Shown here: piece by piece, positions 41,451-50,352 of the stretch
Numbering within the stretch: the first letter of the stretch is position 1
How the letters are laid out: each line of letters starts with the position of its first letter
Origin: a virus
Virus record (IMG/VR): IMGVR_UViG_3300042691_023936
Span: 1-64,000 of that record
Length of the DNA stretch: 64,000 nt
Direction: 5' to 3' (one strand)
Notes under the pieces: generated by a model
Databases searched by the model: none
What the model was told of the DNA's origin: nothing
What the model saw: only the letters and a program-made list of their open reading frames with translations
Made by a program: the position numbers and the translations under genes

Positions 41451-41965
41451 TGAAAATATTATATAACCAAGTACAAATTCAAGCTGCTGTAAATAAAGTA
41501 GCAGCGGAGATCTATAGAAAACATTATAACGATCCTAGCCCACCAGTAATGATCTGTGTGTTAAATGGAGCGTTTATGTTCTTTACTGACTTAGTAAAAC
41601 ATATAAACATAGATTGTGAAATAGATTTTATTCAAGCTAAATCATACCAAGGCCAAGAACAATTTACAGTTAATATTACTAAAGATATCACTACTGATAT
41701 TACAGGAAAAAATGTATATGTGATAGATGATATTTTAGACTCAGGTAACACATTAACTAAATTAATAGATCACTTAGGAAAATACCATAAACCTCGTTCT
41801 ATTACTCCTGTAGTACTATTCAAAAAACACACAAGTCAGTGGCCTGTATTACATGGTATAGAATTAACGGATGAAGCTTGGCTATGTGGTTATGGATTAG
41901 ATGGTGAAAAAGGACTTTATAGAAATCGTTCTGTAATATTTGGAAAGTCAGAAGAAATAGATTAA
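41450..41965 (+). CDS. hpt: Hypoxanthine-guanine phosphoribosyltransferase-like
   Basis: 171 residues. The PRPP-binding loop VYVIDDILDSGNTL is at about 89-102, with the earlier VLNGAFMFFTDL and the later WLCGYGLDGE of HPRT enzymes. It would make IMP/GMP from free purine bases. Being between queE and folE, it could supply guanine nucleotides for GTP, the start of deazaguanine synthesis. Rare in phages. Close family members act on xanthine, so the preferred base is open. Confidence 0.8.
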   Translation: MKILYNQVQIQAAVNKVAAEIYRKHYNDPSPPVMICVLNGAFMFFTDLVKHINIDCEIDFIQAKSYQGQEQFTVNITKDITTDITGKNVYVIDDILDSGNTLTKLIDHLGKYHKPRSITPVVLFKKHTSQWPVLHGIELTDEAWLCGYGLDGEKGLYRNRSVIFGKSEEID

Positions 41966-41974
41966 ATTTAAAGT

Positions 41975-42610
41975 ATGGAAAAAATAAAAAAATCGAATGG
42001 TAATTTACCTCGTACATCTGAGGAAATTGAAAATATGATAACAGAAGCTACTATTCATTATGGTAAGTTCTTAGAAGCCTTAGGTTTTGATTATCAAGCT
42101 GATCCTCAAACAATTGATACTCCTAAAAGGGTCTCAAAAGCTTGGTTAAAAGACTTAATTATAGGGTCAGTATCTAACGAACCTAATATTACTACCTTTC
42201 CTAATGAAGATAACTATGATGGTTTAGTAGTACAAGGTGGTATTCCCGTTACATCAATGTGTGCTCACCATAATTTAGCATTTACAGGTTATGCTACAGT
42301 AGCATATTTACCTGGTAAACAAGTAGTAGGTTTAAGTAAATTAAATCGTATTGTAGAATGGTTTTCTCGTAGACCGCAAATGCAAGAATCATTAACTCAA
42401 CAAATCCATGATTATATAGCAAACAAATTAGATTGTCATTCGGTAGCTGTAAGTATCGCTTGTAAACATACTTGTTGCTCACATAGAGGAATTAAACATC
42501 CATCTGTAATGACTACTAATAAGTTCTCAGGAGCCTTTATGGAAAAAGATAATTTAATTCGCGAAGAATTCCTCCACGCTATAGAAAAAAACGGAACTAC
42601 ATTAAAATAG
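41975..42610 (+). CDS. folE: GTP cyclohydrolase I
   Basis: 211 residues; E. coli FolE has 222. MCAHHNLAFTGYATVAYLPG holds the Cys and two His of the active site, LSKLNRIVEWFSRRPQ is the classic central helix, and ACKHTCCSHRG carries the second zinc Cys. It makes dihydroneopterin triphosphate from GTP, the first step toward 7-deazaguanine (and folate). With queD, queE and queC nearby the deazaguanine route is the likely one. Confidence 0.92.
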   Translation: MEKIKKSNGNLPRTSEEIENMITEATIHYGKFLEALGFDYQADPQTIDTPKRVSKAWLKDLIIGSVSNEPNITTFPNEDNYDGLVVQGGIPVTSMCAHHNLAFTGYATVAYLPGKQVVGLSKLNRIVEWFSRRPQMQESLTQQIHDYIANKLDCHSVAVSIACKHTCCSHRGIKHPSVMTTNKFSGAFMEKDNLIREEFLHAIEKNGTTLK

Positions 42611-42614
42611 TAAT

Positions 42615-42785
42615 ATGCAACCAAAAGAATCAAAAACAAACAAACACTTTGTAACTAGTATAGCTAAATCTATAATAAGAATTATGGGTTACATTGCATT
42701 GATGCATGTTAATAATACATGGATTATAACATCAGCAATAATATTAACAACAGCAGAAATATTAGGGATTATTGAAGAATTGTAA
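42615..42785 (+). CDS. Small membrane protein (56 residues)
   Basis: ATG 42615 to TAA 42783-42785. A basic N-terminus (MQPKESKTNKHF) is followed by a segment with one or two membrane helices (IAKSIIRIMGYIAL and WIITSAIILTTAEILGII). Short proteins of this kind, ending in ILGIIEE-like sequence, occur in many T4-like phages; function unknown. Confidence 0.55.
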   Translation: MQPKESKTNKHFVTSIAKSIIRIMGYIALMHVNNTWIITSAIILTTAEILGIIEEL

Positions 42786-42806
42786 AATAGTAAAATAAAT
42801 AAAATT

Positions 42807-43310
42807 ATGCTTAATTCATCTCAAATTATAGACGAAGGTCTATTAAAATTAGAACACACTAAAGGAAAGCCAAGTCAAGTTGGTTATGATCTTTCAATTA
42901 AATCAGTACAACAAGTAGTATCTAATACTAAAATGGGATTTATCTTAAAAGATAAAACTATATTAGCCCATTACGAACCTCTACAACCTACTAAGTTAGA
43001 CGGTTATAATGGTTGGATATTATATCCAGGAGTATACGATATTACTTTTCATGAAGGATGCAAAATACCAGCAGATCGTACGGCTTTCATTAAACAACGC
43101 TCATCGTTGTATCGTAATGGTGCAATAATTAACAGCCCAGTATTTGATCCGGGATTCGAAACACAACACATGGGTAGTTTAATGTATGTACATGAAACTG
43201 TATTTATTGAACAAGATGCGCGTGTAGCTCAAATATATTTCCACCCATCTACAACAACCGATAATTTATATAGCGGTCAATTTCAGTTTGACTCACAGCG
43301 TAGCCGCTAA
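42807..43310 (+). CDS. dcd: dCTP deaminase / dUTPase superfamily protein
   Basis: 167 residues. KQRSSLYRNGAIINSPVFDPGF at about 91-112 contains the RSS-x2-R motif and the A/P-x-x-DPGF loop of the Dcd/DUT family; DLSI near residue 30 and the end FQFDSQRS fit as well. It would make dUMP or dUTP for thymidylate supply, or keep uracil out of DNA. Deaminase versus dUTPase cannot be settled by eye. A strong terminator follows, closing the deazaguanine region. Confidence 0.8.
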   Translation: MLNSSQIIDEGLLKLEHTKGKPSQVGYDLSIKSVQQVVSNTKMGFILKDKTILAHYEPLQPTKLDGYNGWILYPGVYDITFHEGCKIPADRTAFIKQRSSLYRNGAIINSPVFDPGFETQHMGSLMYVHETVFIEQDARVAQIYFHPSTTTDNLYSGQFQFDSQRSR

Positions 43311-43335
43311 ATAAATAAATCAATAATATTACTAC

Positions 43336-43362
43336 AAACCCCTCAATTGAGGGGTTTTATTT
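43336..43362 (+). terminator. Terminator after dCTP deaminase-like gene
   Basis: A 9-bp GC-rich stem AAACCCCTC-AATT-GAGGGGTTT followed by a T-rich tail. Confidence 0.88.
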
Positions 43363-43364
43363 TA

Positions 43365-43373
43365 CATATTTAT
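43365..43373 (+). promoter_or_regulatory. Late-type promoter motif before small fibre gene
   Basis: CATATTTAT just after the terminator, 19 nt before the ATG. Confidence 0.5.
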
Positions 43374-43392
43374 ATGTAAATAATTATAAATA

Positions 43393-44268
43393 ATGGCATA
43401 CCCTATAACACGACAGTTTGGTCCTAATGCAAAAGGTTCAGAATTAACATTCGCAGATATGGATAATAATTTATTATACCTAGATGCAAAAGCATCAGGT
43501 TCTAATAATTATATTGCTATGTTTAGCGGATCTACACATCTTGTTACAAGTTCCCTAAATCAATTTGGTAATTATATTACAATTTCAGGATATGATTTAA
43601 AGATAGACAATGCTTCTCCTACAATATTTTTTTCTGATTCTTCTAATTCTTCTTTTATTAATATTAAGAGCGAAAGTGATTCCATTAATATAGTTAATAA
43701 CAGTACTGGTTACACAGCAATGAGTATTAGTGCTAATGGAAATAATATTTACATTAATGATGATACTATAGTATCAGGTTCATTAACTGTAACAGGTTCA
43801 TTATTACAATCAGGATCAACTACATTAAGGGGCAATAGTACAATAACAGGTTCATTAACTGTAACAGGTTCATTAAGAATAACAGGATCTATTACATCTA
43901 CAGACTCATTAACTGTAACTGGATCCATTACATCTACTGGTTTAATAGGATACGGAACAGGATCGACAGTAACTCAAACAACATCTACATCATCAGCCGT
44001 AAGTATAAATGCTGTTAGCGGAAGAATAACTACATTGACAACTACATATGATGCAGGATCTATTTTTTATTTTACAGTAAATAATAACCAAGTTAATACA
44101 GATGATATAATAATATTAAATATTAAATCAGCTCCTAATAATGATTTTGAATGTAAAATATACTCAGTAAGTGGTAATCGATTTGATATTCGCGTAAAAA
44201 ATGATGGTACTACTCAATCGGGAACTGTAGTTATTAGTTTTGCTGTTCTAAAAGGAGCTTCTTCTTAA
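43393..44268 (+). CDS. Tail fibre-like structural protein
   Basis: 291 residues. N-terminal ELTFADMDNNLLYLDA is a version of the fibre-base motif also seen at 33513. The centre is made of TGSLTVTGS-type repeats; the C-terminal 90 residues form a beta domain like those of other fibre ends. It is a single-gene unit between two terminators with a late-type promoter box, inserted between nucleotide metabolism and polymerase genes, so it may be a recent insertion or moveable cassette. Confidence 0.7.
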   Translation: MAYPITRQFGPNAKGSELTFADMDNNLLYLDAKASGSNNYIAMFSGSTHLVTSSLNQFGNYITISGYDLKIDNASPTIFFSDSSNSSFINIKSESDSINIVNNSTGYTAMSISANGNNIYINDDTIVSGSLTVTGSLLQSGSTTLRGNSTITGSLTVTGSLRITGSITSTDSLTVTGSITSTGLIGYGTGSTVTQTTSTSSAVSINAVSGRITTLTTTYDAGSIFYFTVNNNQVNTDDIIILNIKSAPNNDFECKIYSVSGNRFDIRVKNDGTTQSGTVVISFAVLKGASS

Positions 44269-44293
44269 TATAATAAACAAAAATAAATGAAAG

Positions 44294-44323
44294 AGAGGTT
44301 TGGTTGTCCAAGCCTCTTTTTTT
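44294..44323 (+). terminator. Terminator of the GGTTTGG/CCAAGCC type
   Basis: A 10-bp stem with one G-T pair (AGAGGTTTGG-TTGT-CCAAGCCTCT), then a T run that leads into the promoter box. Confidence 0.85.
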
Positions 44324-44331
44324 ATCTTTAC
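44299..44331 (+). promoter_or_regulatory. Promoter overlapping terminator, before DNA polymerase gene
   Basis: TTTG at 44299-44302 in the 5' stem arm, 20 nt, TATCTTTAC at 44323-44331, only 3 nt before ATG 44335. Confidence 0.55.
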
Positions 44332-44334
44332 AAA

Positions 44335-46917
44335 ATGTATCAATCCGCATATTACGATAGAACATCCTACACTTATTATTTAAAAGATGATGAGAGAGGA
44401 TGGATAGATTTTAAATACACACCTGAACTTTATAAAATAGATCCTAGTGGTCCATTAGAAACATTAGATGGTAAAAGAGCATATGCTGTACAAAAATACG
44501 ACTGGAAAGATACTTCACTATATGAAAAAGATGTAGATAAATTAACTCGAGTATTAATAGATCTATACAAAGATAGTGATGATGCTCCTAAATTCCATAA
44601 TGTAGTTTATTTTGATATCGAGTGTGAAATTGGAGGAGCACTAACACCAGAATACATCAAAACAGCTCCTAAAAAAATGACATCTGTATCAGTTTATGAT
44701 CATACCACTAAACGTTACTATTGTTATATATTAGATGAAAAAAATCAACTAAAATTTACCGAAAACGAAAATAGAACCATAGTACCATTCACTACAGAAG
44801 CAGAAATGCTTCGTAAGTTTCTAGATTTATGGGAGGAATTAGATCCTACTATCATCACAGGATGGAATAGTGGATCTTTTGATATTCCTTACATGTATTA
44901 CAGAATATTAAATGTATTAGGTTACGATGAAGCCCAACGTTTATCTCCTCTACGTAAATTAAATTTTACTGAGTGGGATATTGCTCAACCAATAGAGCTA
45001 GGCGGTATTAATCATCTAGATTATATGTTATTATTTAAAAAGTTCATTGTAAAACAAGAACCATCATATAAATTAGGTGATATAGGTACAAAATATGTTA
45101 AATTAGGTAAAGTTGAATATGAAGATAGTTTAGACCGTTTATTCCAGGATGATATTAATAAATTCATTGAGTATAACTTACGAGATGTTGAAATTATCAT
45201 TGAATTAGAGAAAAAACTTAAATTTATTGACTTAACAGTAGCTATCTGTCATTTATGCCATGTACCTTACGAGCAAATCTATTTATCAACAGTACTGAAT
45301 GATGGAGCTATATTAACATATCTAAAACGACAAGATATAGTTTCACCAAACAAACCAACTACAATAAATCCATCACTAAAAGATAGTACAGATGATGATT
45401 ATGCAGGTGGTTATTTAAAGGATCCTATACCAGGACTATATGAGTGGGTTATTGATCTCGATTTTACTTCGCTGTATCCGTCGATTATTCGTTCACTCAA
45501 TATAGGTATTGAAACGCTCGTAGGACGCATAGTAAACAACGATAAATACGATAATCAATGGACGTATGAAGAGTTGTTAAACATGAAACCTGATACTTTA
45601 GTCACTATTGAAAAATTAAAAGAAAATTTTACATTATCACGAGCACAAGTACCTGTAAGTAAAATTATTAAATTAATTGAAGATAATAAGTGGATAACAG
45701 CAGCTAGTGGAGCTATATTCAGAACAGATAAATCATCAGTAGTATGTGAGGTATTAACAGACTGGTTTAATAAACGTAAACATTATAAAAAATTAATGTC
45801 TCAAGCATATAAAGCAGGAGATTCTAATTTAGGTGACCATTATCATCGATTACAACACGCTTATAAGATTAAATTGAATGACGTTTATGGTTGCTACGCT
45901 ATTAATGGATGGCGCTATACAGATGGACATAAGATGATTTCATCAGCAATCACACTAACTGGTCAACGACTTTTACAGGAAAGTATATCATATATGAATG
46001 AACATATAGATAAAATATTAAGTACAACCAATGTAGATAGGATTATAACTAGTGATACCGATTCTTTATTTATCCATGTAAAAGATATATTACTTGATAG
46101 AGGAGTAGATTTAACTAATAAAGAAGAATGTATTAGAGTAACATTAGAAATTGCTACTGAATTACAAACTGCCGCTAATAATTTTATAGGTGAGTTTGCT
46201 ATGAGATCATTTAATATACCTAATGATAGAACTCATTTCTTCGAATTAAAACAAGAAGTAGTAATCGAAAGAAGTTACCATTCAGGTAAACGTAGATATG
46301 CTATGTTAATTGTGAATAAGGAAGGAGTACCTGTAGAGGAGTTAGTAATGATGGGATTAGATTTGATGAAGTCAAATATGCCACCACTATATAAAAAATT
46401 CGGACAAAATCTATTATCTGAAATAATGTCAGGTAAACCTAAAAATGAAATAGATACTAGTATAATAAACTTTAAATCATCTCTAAACAAACTACCTTGG
46501 TCAGATATTGCTAAACCAACAGGAGTAAAACAAATTGGTTCATATATAGCTAAACGCCCTTCACCTGGAGAAATATTTAGTGAATTAAAATTAAAATGTC
46601 CTATTAATACTAAAGCGGCTGTATATTATAATGACATTCTACGATTTAAACGATTAGATAAGCAATATTCTTGTTTTACTGAGGGTGATAAAATGAAATA
46701 TGTTACTTTAAAACCTAATCCGTTTGAAATAAATGTAATTGGATTTAATGGGAATGATCCTCAGTTCATCACGGATTTTATTGATAAATATGTTGATAGA
46801 GAAGATGCATTTAACTCAGTATTATTAAATAAACTACAAGGTGTATATAATGATATAGGATGGGGTAGTGAATTCCCTGTATTAGATAAAATGATTTCAA
46901 AATTCTTTCGGTTTTAG
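44335..46917 (+). CDS. 43: Family-B replicative DNA polymerase (T4 gp43 family)
   Basis: 860 residues from ATG 44335. An in-frame ATG at 44287 lies in the upstream terminator and would add 16 unrelated residues, so it was rejected. Exonuclease motif I is YFDIECE (D94, E96); later exonuclease motifs are GWNSGSFDIPYM and YNLRDVEII. Polymerase motif A is DLDFTSLYPSI (D374), motif B includes KIKLNDVYGCYA, and motif C is SDTDSLF (D574, D576). It is the main fork polymerase with proofreading; T4 gp43 has 898 residues. Clamp and clamp-loader genes follow. Confidence 0.93.
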   Translation: MYQSAYYDRTSYTYYLKDDERGWIDFKYTPELYKIDPSGPLETLDGKRAYAVQKYDWKDTSLYEKDVDKLTRVLIDLYKDSDDAPKFHNVVYFDIECEIGGALTPEYIKTAPKKMTSVSVYDHTTKRYYCYILDEKNQLKFTENENRTIVPFTTEAEMLRKFLDLWEELDPTIITGWNSGSFDIPYMYYRILNVLGYDEAQRLSPLRKLNFTEWDIAQPIELGGINHLDYMLLFKKFIVKQEPSYKLGDIGTKYVKLGKVEYEDSLDRLFQDDINKFIEYNLRDVEIIIELEKKLKFIDLTVAICHLCHVPYEQIYLSTVLNDGAILTYLKRQDIVSPNKPTTINPSLKDSTDDDYAGGYLKDPIPGLYEWVIDLDFTSLYPSIIRSLNIGIETLVGRIVNNDKYDNQWTYEELLNMKPDTLVTIEKLKENFTLSRAQVPVSKIIKLIEDNKWITAASGAIFRTDKSSVVCEVLTDWFNKRKHYKKLMSQAYKAGDSNLGDHYHRLQHAYKIKLNDVYGCYAINGWRYTDGHKMISSAITLTGQRLLQESISYMNEHIDKILSTTNVDRIITSDTDSLFIHVKDILLDRGVDLTNKEECIRVTLEIATELQTAANNFIGEFAMRSFNIPNDRTHFFELKQEVVIERSYHSGKRRYAMLIVNKEGVPVEELVMMGLDLMKSNMPPLYKKFGQNLLSEIMSGKPKNEIDTSIINFKSSLNKLPWSDIAKPTGVKQIGSYIAKRPSPGEIFSELKLKCPINTKAAVYYNDILRFKRLDKQYSCFTEGDKMKYVTLKPNPFEINVIGFNGNDPQFITDFIDKYVDREDAFNSVLLNKLQGVYNDIGWGSEFPVLDKMISKFFRF

Positions 46918-46935
46918 TAACTACCTTAAAATCTA

Positions 46936-46968
46936 TTTGGTAAATCAAAATAAAAATTATATATTTAA
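46936..46968 (+). promoter_or_regulatory. Two-box promoter before clamp gene
   Basis: TTTG at 46936-46939, 20 nt, TATATTTAA at 46960-46968, only 3 nt before the ATG. Confidence 0.6.
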
Positions 46969-46971
46969 GTT

Positions 46972-47697
46972 ATGAAAAAGTTATATTTGTTAGATGTTAT
47001 TGAAAAATACCATTTAGGTGGTTTAGTAGAACGTATTAAAATTTCTGTAAATAATAAAACATTAGAATCTAAATTTATCACTACTAATAAAAATTTAGTA
47101 GGAAACATAACTGCTCCTAATATTGAATTAAATGATTGTGAATTTGGTATTTATGATACTTCACAATTACTAAAATTAATAGGTATTACAGATGCTTTAC
47201 TTAAGTTAAGTATTGAAAAACAAGGTAAAGTTTCTAACAAATTATTAATAGCAGATGCTGAATATAATTTAGAGTATGCTTTAGCGGATACAATGTTAAC
47301 CCCTACGATTCCTACTTTTGATGAACCTCAATATGAGATGGAAGCGTTAATTAATAGAGAATTCATTGACAAGTTTGTTAAAGCTAAAAAAGCATTAACA
47401 TCTGAAATATTTACTATATCTTCTGGTACTGATTCATTATTGAATAATGCCTTACTGTTTAATTTAGGAGGTACAGAAGGATACACAAATAAAATTAATT
47501 TCCACATCCCGGCAGTTAAAACTACTGTTATAGAAACACCAGTAAAATTTGCATTAGAAGAATTTAATGAGATTCTATTAGCTAATAAAGATTTAAAATC
47601 AGGAATATTATATGTTAGTGAGCAAGGATTATTAAAAATAAATTTTGAAAATGAGGAAGGTGTAAAAGTTAGTTACGTCTTAGTAGGAAAAGAATAA
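46972..47697 (+). CDS. 45: Sliding clamp (T4 gp45 family)
   Basis: 241 residues; T4 gp45 has 228. The two-domain pattern, with the segment EFGIYDTSQLLKLIGI and the later EFNEILLANKDLKSGILYVSEQGLLKINFENEEG, follows gp45 in marine T4-like phages. The trimeric ring tethers the polymerase and in T4 also activates late transcription. Position between polymerase and clamp-loader genes supports the call. The promoter box is almost in contact with the start codon. Confidence 0.78.
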   Translation: MKKLYLLDVIEKYHLGGLVERIKISVNNKTLESKFITTNKNLVGNITAPNIELNDCEFGIYDTSQLLKLIGITDALLKLSIEKQGKVSNKLLIADAEYNLEYALADTMLTPTIPTFDEPQYEMEALINREFIDKFVKAKKALTSEIFTISSGTDSLLNNALLFNLGGTEGYTNKINFHIPAVKTTVIETPVKFALEEFNEILLANKDLKSGILYVSEQGLLKINFENEEGVKVSYVLVGKE

Positions 47698-47703
47698 AAA
47701 TTA

Positions 47704-47712
47704 TATATTTAT
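47704..47712 (+). promoter_or_regulatory. Late-type promoter motif before groES
   Basis: TATATTTAT, 16 nt before the ATG of the GroES-like gene; no TTTG box. Confidence 0.5.
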
Positions 47713-47728
47713 ATACAAACACAAAGTT

Positions 47729-48133
47729 ATGAAAATTAAACCGTTACACAATCACGTTGTTATCAAACAACAAGACGAAACAGAAACAATGTATGGAAAT
47801 ATTATTGTTCCAGATGCTGGTAAAGAAAAAGCATTAATGGGTGAGGTAGTGGCTGTAGGCCCTGGTCTTATAAACATGAATGGAGTATTAATTCCTAACA
47901 CAGTAGAAGTAGGACAAAAAGTATCATTCCCTGCATTTGGTGGACAAAAATTATCTATCCAAGGTGAAGATTTCCTTATTTATAAAGAGCAAGACATCTT
48001 TGCTGTTTTAGAAGGAAACTATTTACCATACAGACTTTCTCCAGAAACAATTGAGGAATTAGTTGGATTAAAAGAAACTGTTACTATCCCTAAAAACGAA
48101 TATAATAAACTTACAAACAACAAATATGAGTAA
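47729..48133 (+). CDS. groES: GroES-like co-chaperonin
   Basis: 134 residues; E. coli GroES has 97 and T4 gp31 has 111. Residues 1-95 cover the GroES fold: IKPLHNHVVIKQQDE, the mobile loop region with YGNIIVPDAGKEKALMGEVVAVGPG, and EDFLIYKEQDIFAVLE. The remaining 39 residues are an extra C-terminal tail. The 3' end overlaps the GroEL gene by 8 nt, so the pair is coupled and likely forms a phage-specific chamber. Confidence 0.88.
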   Translation: MKIKPLHNHVVIKQQDETETMYGNIIVPDAGKEKALMGEVVAVGPGLINMNGVLIPNTVEVGQKVSFPAFGGQKLSIQGEDFLIYKEQDIFAVLEGNYLPYRLSPETIEELVGLKETVTIPKNEYNKLTNNKYE

Positions 48134-49739
48134 AATAATCAGTTTTGATCGCGAAGCTAAAGAAAAGCTAAAGGCAGGTATTGACAAGGTCAATAAAGCT
48201 GTATCAGTAACAATGGGACCTTTTGGTCGTAATGTTTTAATTGAAAAAGAATATGGACAGGTATCATCTACTAAGGACGGTGTTACTGTAGCTAAAACAA
48301 TCACATTGGAAGATCCAATTGAAAATATGGCAGCAACCGTTATTAAACAGGCTGCCCAAAAAACAGTTGATGCTGCTGGTGATGGTACTACGACTTCTAC
48401 CGTTTTAGCGCATAATATTGCGACTCAAGCCTTAGAGGCAACGACTTACGCATCTACAAATGCTACGCAAATTAAACGCGGAATAGAGCAAGCTGTTAAA
48501 GAAGTAGTATCGGAATTAAAGAAAATATCAACCGATATTGTAGATGAAACACAAATTAAACAAATTGCTACATTATCAGCTAATGGTGATGAAGAAATAG
48601 GTAATTTAGTTGCTACCGCTTTAGAAAAAGTAGGCAGAGATGGTGTAGTAACAGTAGAAGAATCACGCTCAGGTGAAACATCACTTGAAGTAGTAGAAGG
48701 TTTACAATTTGATCGTGGTTACAAATCACCATTCTTTGTTACTGATAATAATACAATGAATTCAGTATTAAATGATGCCCTATTATTAATAATCGATGGT
48801 AAAATTAATCAAGTTAAAGATTTATTACCTATTTTAGAATCAGTATCTCAACAACAAAAATCATTAATAATAATTGCTGAAGATTTCGGTGATGAGGTAT
48901 TATCAACTTTAGTTGTAAATAAAATGAGAGGTATTTTAAAAGTAGTTGCGGTTAAGGCTCCTGATTTTGGAGACCGTAGAACTTTAATTTTAGAAGATAT
49001 TGCTACTTTAACAGGAGGTAGTGTTGTATCTCAGATTAAAGGTATGAAATTAGACAAATTTAATAAGGATTGGTTTGGTACTGCTCGTACAATAACTGTA
49101 GGAAAAGATACAACTACTATTGTTGATGGTAAAGGAGATGCTGATAAAATTGAGACTCGTATTTTAGAATTAAAAGCTCAAATTGATAAATCAAGTTCAC
49201 CTTATGAAATTGAAAAATTACAAGAACGTTTATCTAAAATGGTAGGTGGTGTAGCAATTATAAACGTAGGTGGTGGAACTGAAATCGAAATGAAAGAGAA
49301 GAAAGATCGTTTAGATGATGCTTTACAAGCTACTAAAGCTGCTCTTGAAGAAGGTATCTTACCTGGTGCTGGTGTTGCTTTATTGCATGCTAGAAATGCT
49401 ATTAATTTAGATGGAAAAGACGATAAAGCAAAAGGCGCACAAATTGTGTATAATGCATGTGCTGCTCCTTCTAAACAAATTTTAGCTAATGCCGGTGAAG
49501 ATACTAACCAATGGTGGTTAAAATTATATAACCAAGAACCATCGATGGTACCTGATTTAGTAAATAATACTACTGTTAATGCTTATGAATCAGGTATTAT
49601 CGACCCAACTAAAGTAGTACGCTCAGCTATTCAAAATGCAGCGGCCGCAGCAGTAACATTACTTATGACCGAATGTGTAATACACGACAAACCATCTGAT
49701 AAAAAGGATAATAATCCTATGATGGATTTAGGAATGTAA
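48126..49739 (+). CDS. groEL: GroEL-like chaperonin (full length)
   Basis: 537 residues; E. coli GroEL has 548. ATP-site segments DGTTTSTVLAHNIA and the TMGPFGRNVLIEKEYG start are intact, as are the apical region (GYKSPFFVTD) and the C-terminal ATPase segment with ILPGAGVALL. The usual GGM repeats at the end are replaced by NNPMMDLGM. All main ATPase residues seem to be present, so it should be active. Phages with their own GroEL exist but are few; it probably folds the phage capsid or tail proteins. Confidence 0.93.
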   Translation: MSKIISFDREAKEKLKAGIDKVNKAVSVTMGPFGRNVLIEKEYGQVSSTKDGVTVAKTITLEDPIENMAATVIKQAAQKTVDAAGDGTTTSTVLAHNIATQALEATTYASTNATQIKRGIEQAVKEVVSELKKISTDIVDETQIKQIATLSANGDEEIGNLVATALEKVGRDGVVTVEESRSGETSLEVVEGLQFDRGYKSPFFVTDNNTMNSVLNDALLLIIDGKINQVKDLLPILESVSQQQKSLIIIAEDFGDEVLSTLVVNKMRGILKVVAVKAPDFGDRRTLILEDIATLTGGSVVSQIKGMKLDKFNKDWFGTARTITVGKDTTTIVDGKGDADKIETRILELKAQIDKSSSPYEIEKLQERLSKMVGGVAIINVGGGTEIEMKEKKDRLDDALQATKAALEEGILPGAGVALLHARNAINLDGKDDKAKGAQIVYNACAAPSKQILANAGEDTNQWWLKLYNQEPSMVPDLVNNTTVNAYESGIIDPTKVVRSAIQNAAAAAVTLLMTECVIHDKPSDKKDNNPMMDLGM

Positions 49740-49740
49740 T

Positions 49741-50352
49741 ATGGAAATACATTATATTTGGATAGGGAACAATAATATACCTAAAAAATACATATCAAAT
49801 TACCAAAAATGTGTTGAGTTAAACAAAGGTTTTAAATTCAATATATGGCAAACGGAAGATTGTTTAAAATTGGTAGAATATTATGATTTAGGGAACATAT
49901 TTAGTTCCCTATCTTTTATAAGTAAATGTAATTTGTTAAAATACATAATACTTCAAAGATATGGAGGGATATACACTGATTTTGATATTGTATGGAAGCA
50001 ACCATTTACTAAAATAATGAATAATTTTAATTTTCCTAATGTTGATGTGGTATTAACATCTACAAATGAAAATACTTTAATAGATGATCCTTTTATAATA
50101 AGCAAACCTAATATTTTTGGTAGTTGTATTACATACTGTAAAAATAGAATTAATTTAAAGTATGATGGTGAAATATATAAAAAAACAAAGCAATTAGTTG
50201 TACATTCTTTAGAACCTTTTGGTCCGTTTGGATTAACAGAATGGTTAAATGCCAATCGAATTAGTTATAGCTATTTTCCACAAGAAATGTTATTAAACAA
50301 TAATGGGTTTTTAGGTGTTCATGAACAAAAAAGTATTTGGAAAGCAAAGTAA
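49741..50352 (+). CDS. Glycosyltransferase, GT32-like
   Basis: 203 residues. IHYIWIGNNNIPKKY at the start, SKCNLLKYIILQRYGGIYTDFDIVWKQPF in the middle (with the DxD motif) are typical of sugar transferases of the GT32/OCH1 and capsular types. It is soluble with no membrane segment. It begins 1 nt after groEL and ends 19 nt before the clamp-loader start, an unusual place. The sugar and acceptor are not known. Confidence 0.75.
   Translation: MEIHYIWIGNNNIPKKYISNYQKCVELNKGFKFNIWQTEDCLKLVEYYDLGNIFSSLSFISKCNLLKYIILQRYGGIYTDFDIVWKQPFTKIMNNFNFPNVDVVLTSTNENTLIDDPFIISKPNIFGSCITYCKNRINLKYDGEIYKKTKQLVVHSLEPFGPFGLTEWLNANRISYSYFPQEMLLNNNGFLGVHEQKSIWKAK

Noticed and set aside
44287-44334. Longer N-terminus for the family-B polymerase
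   Set aside because: The earlier ATG is in front of a terminator hairpin and promoter box; the added residues do not look like polymerase.
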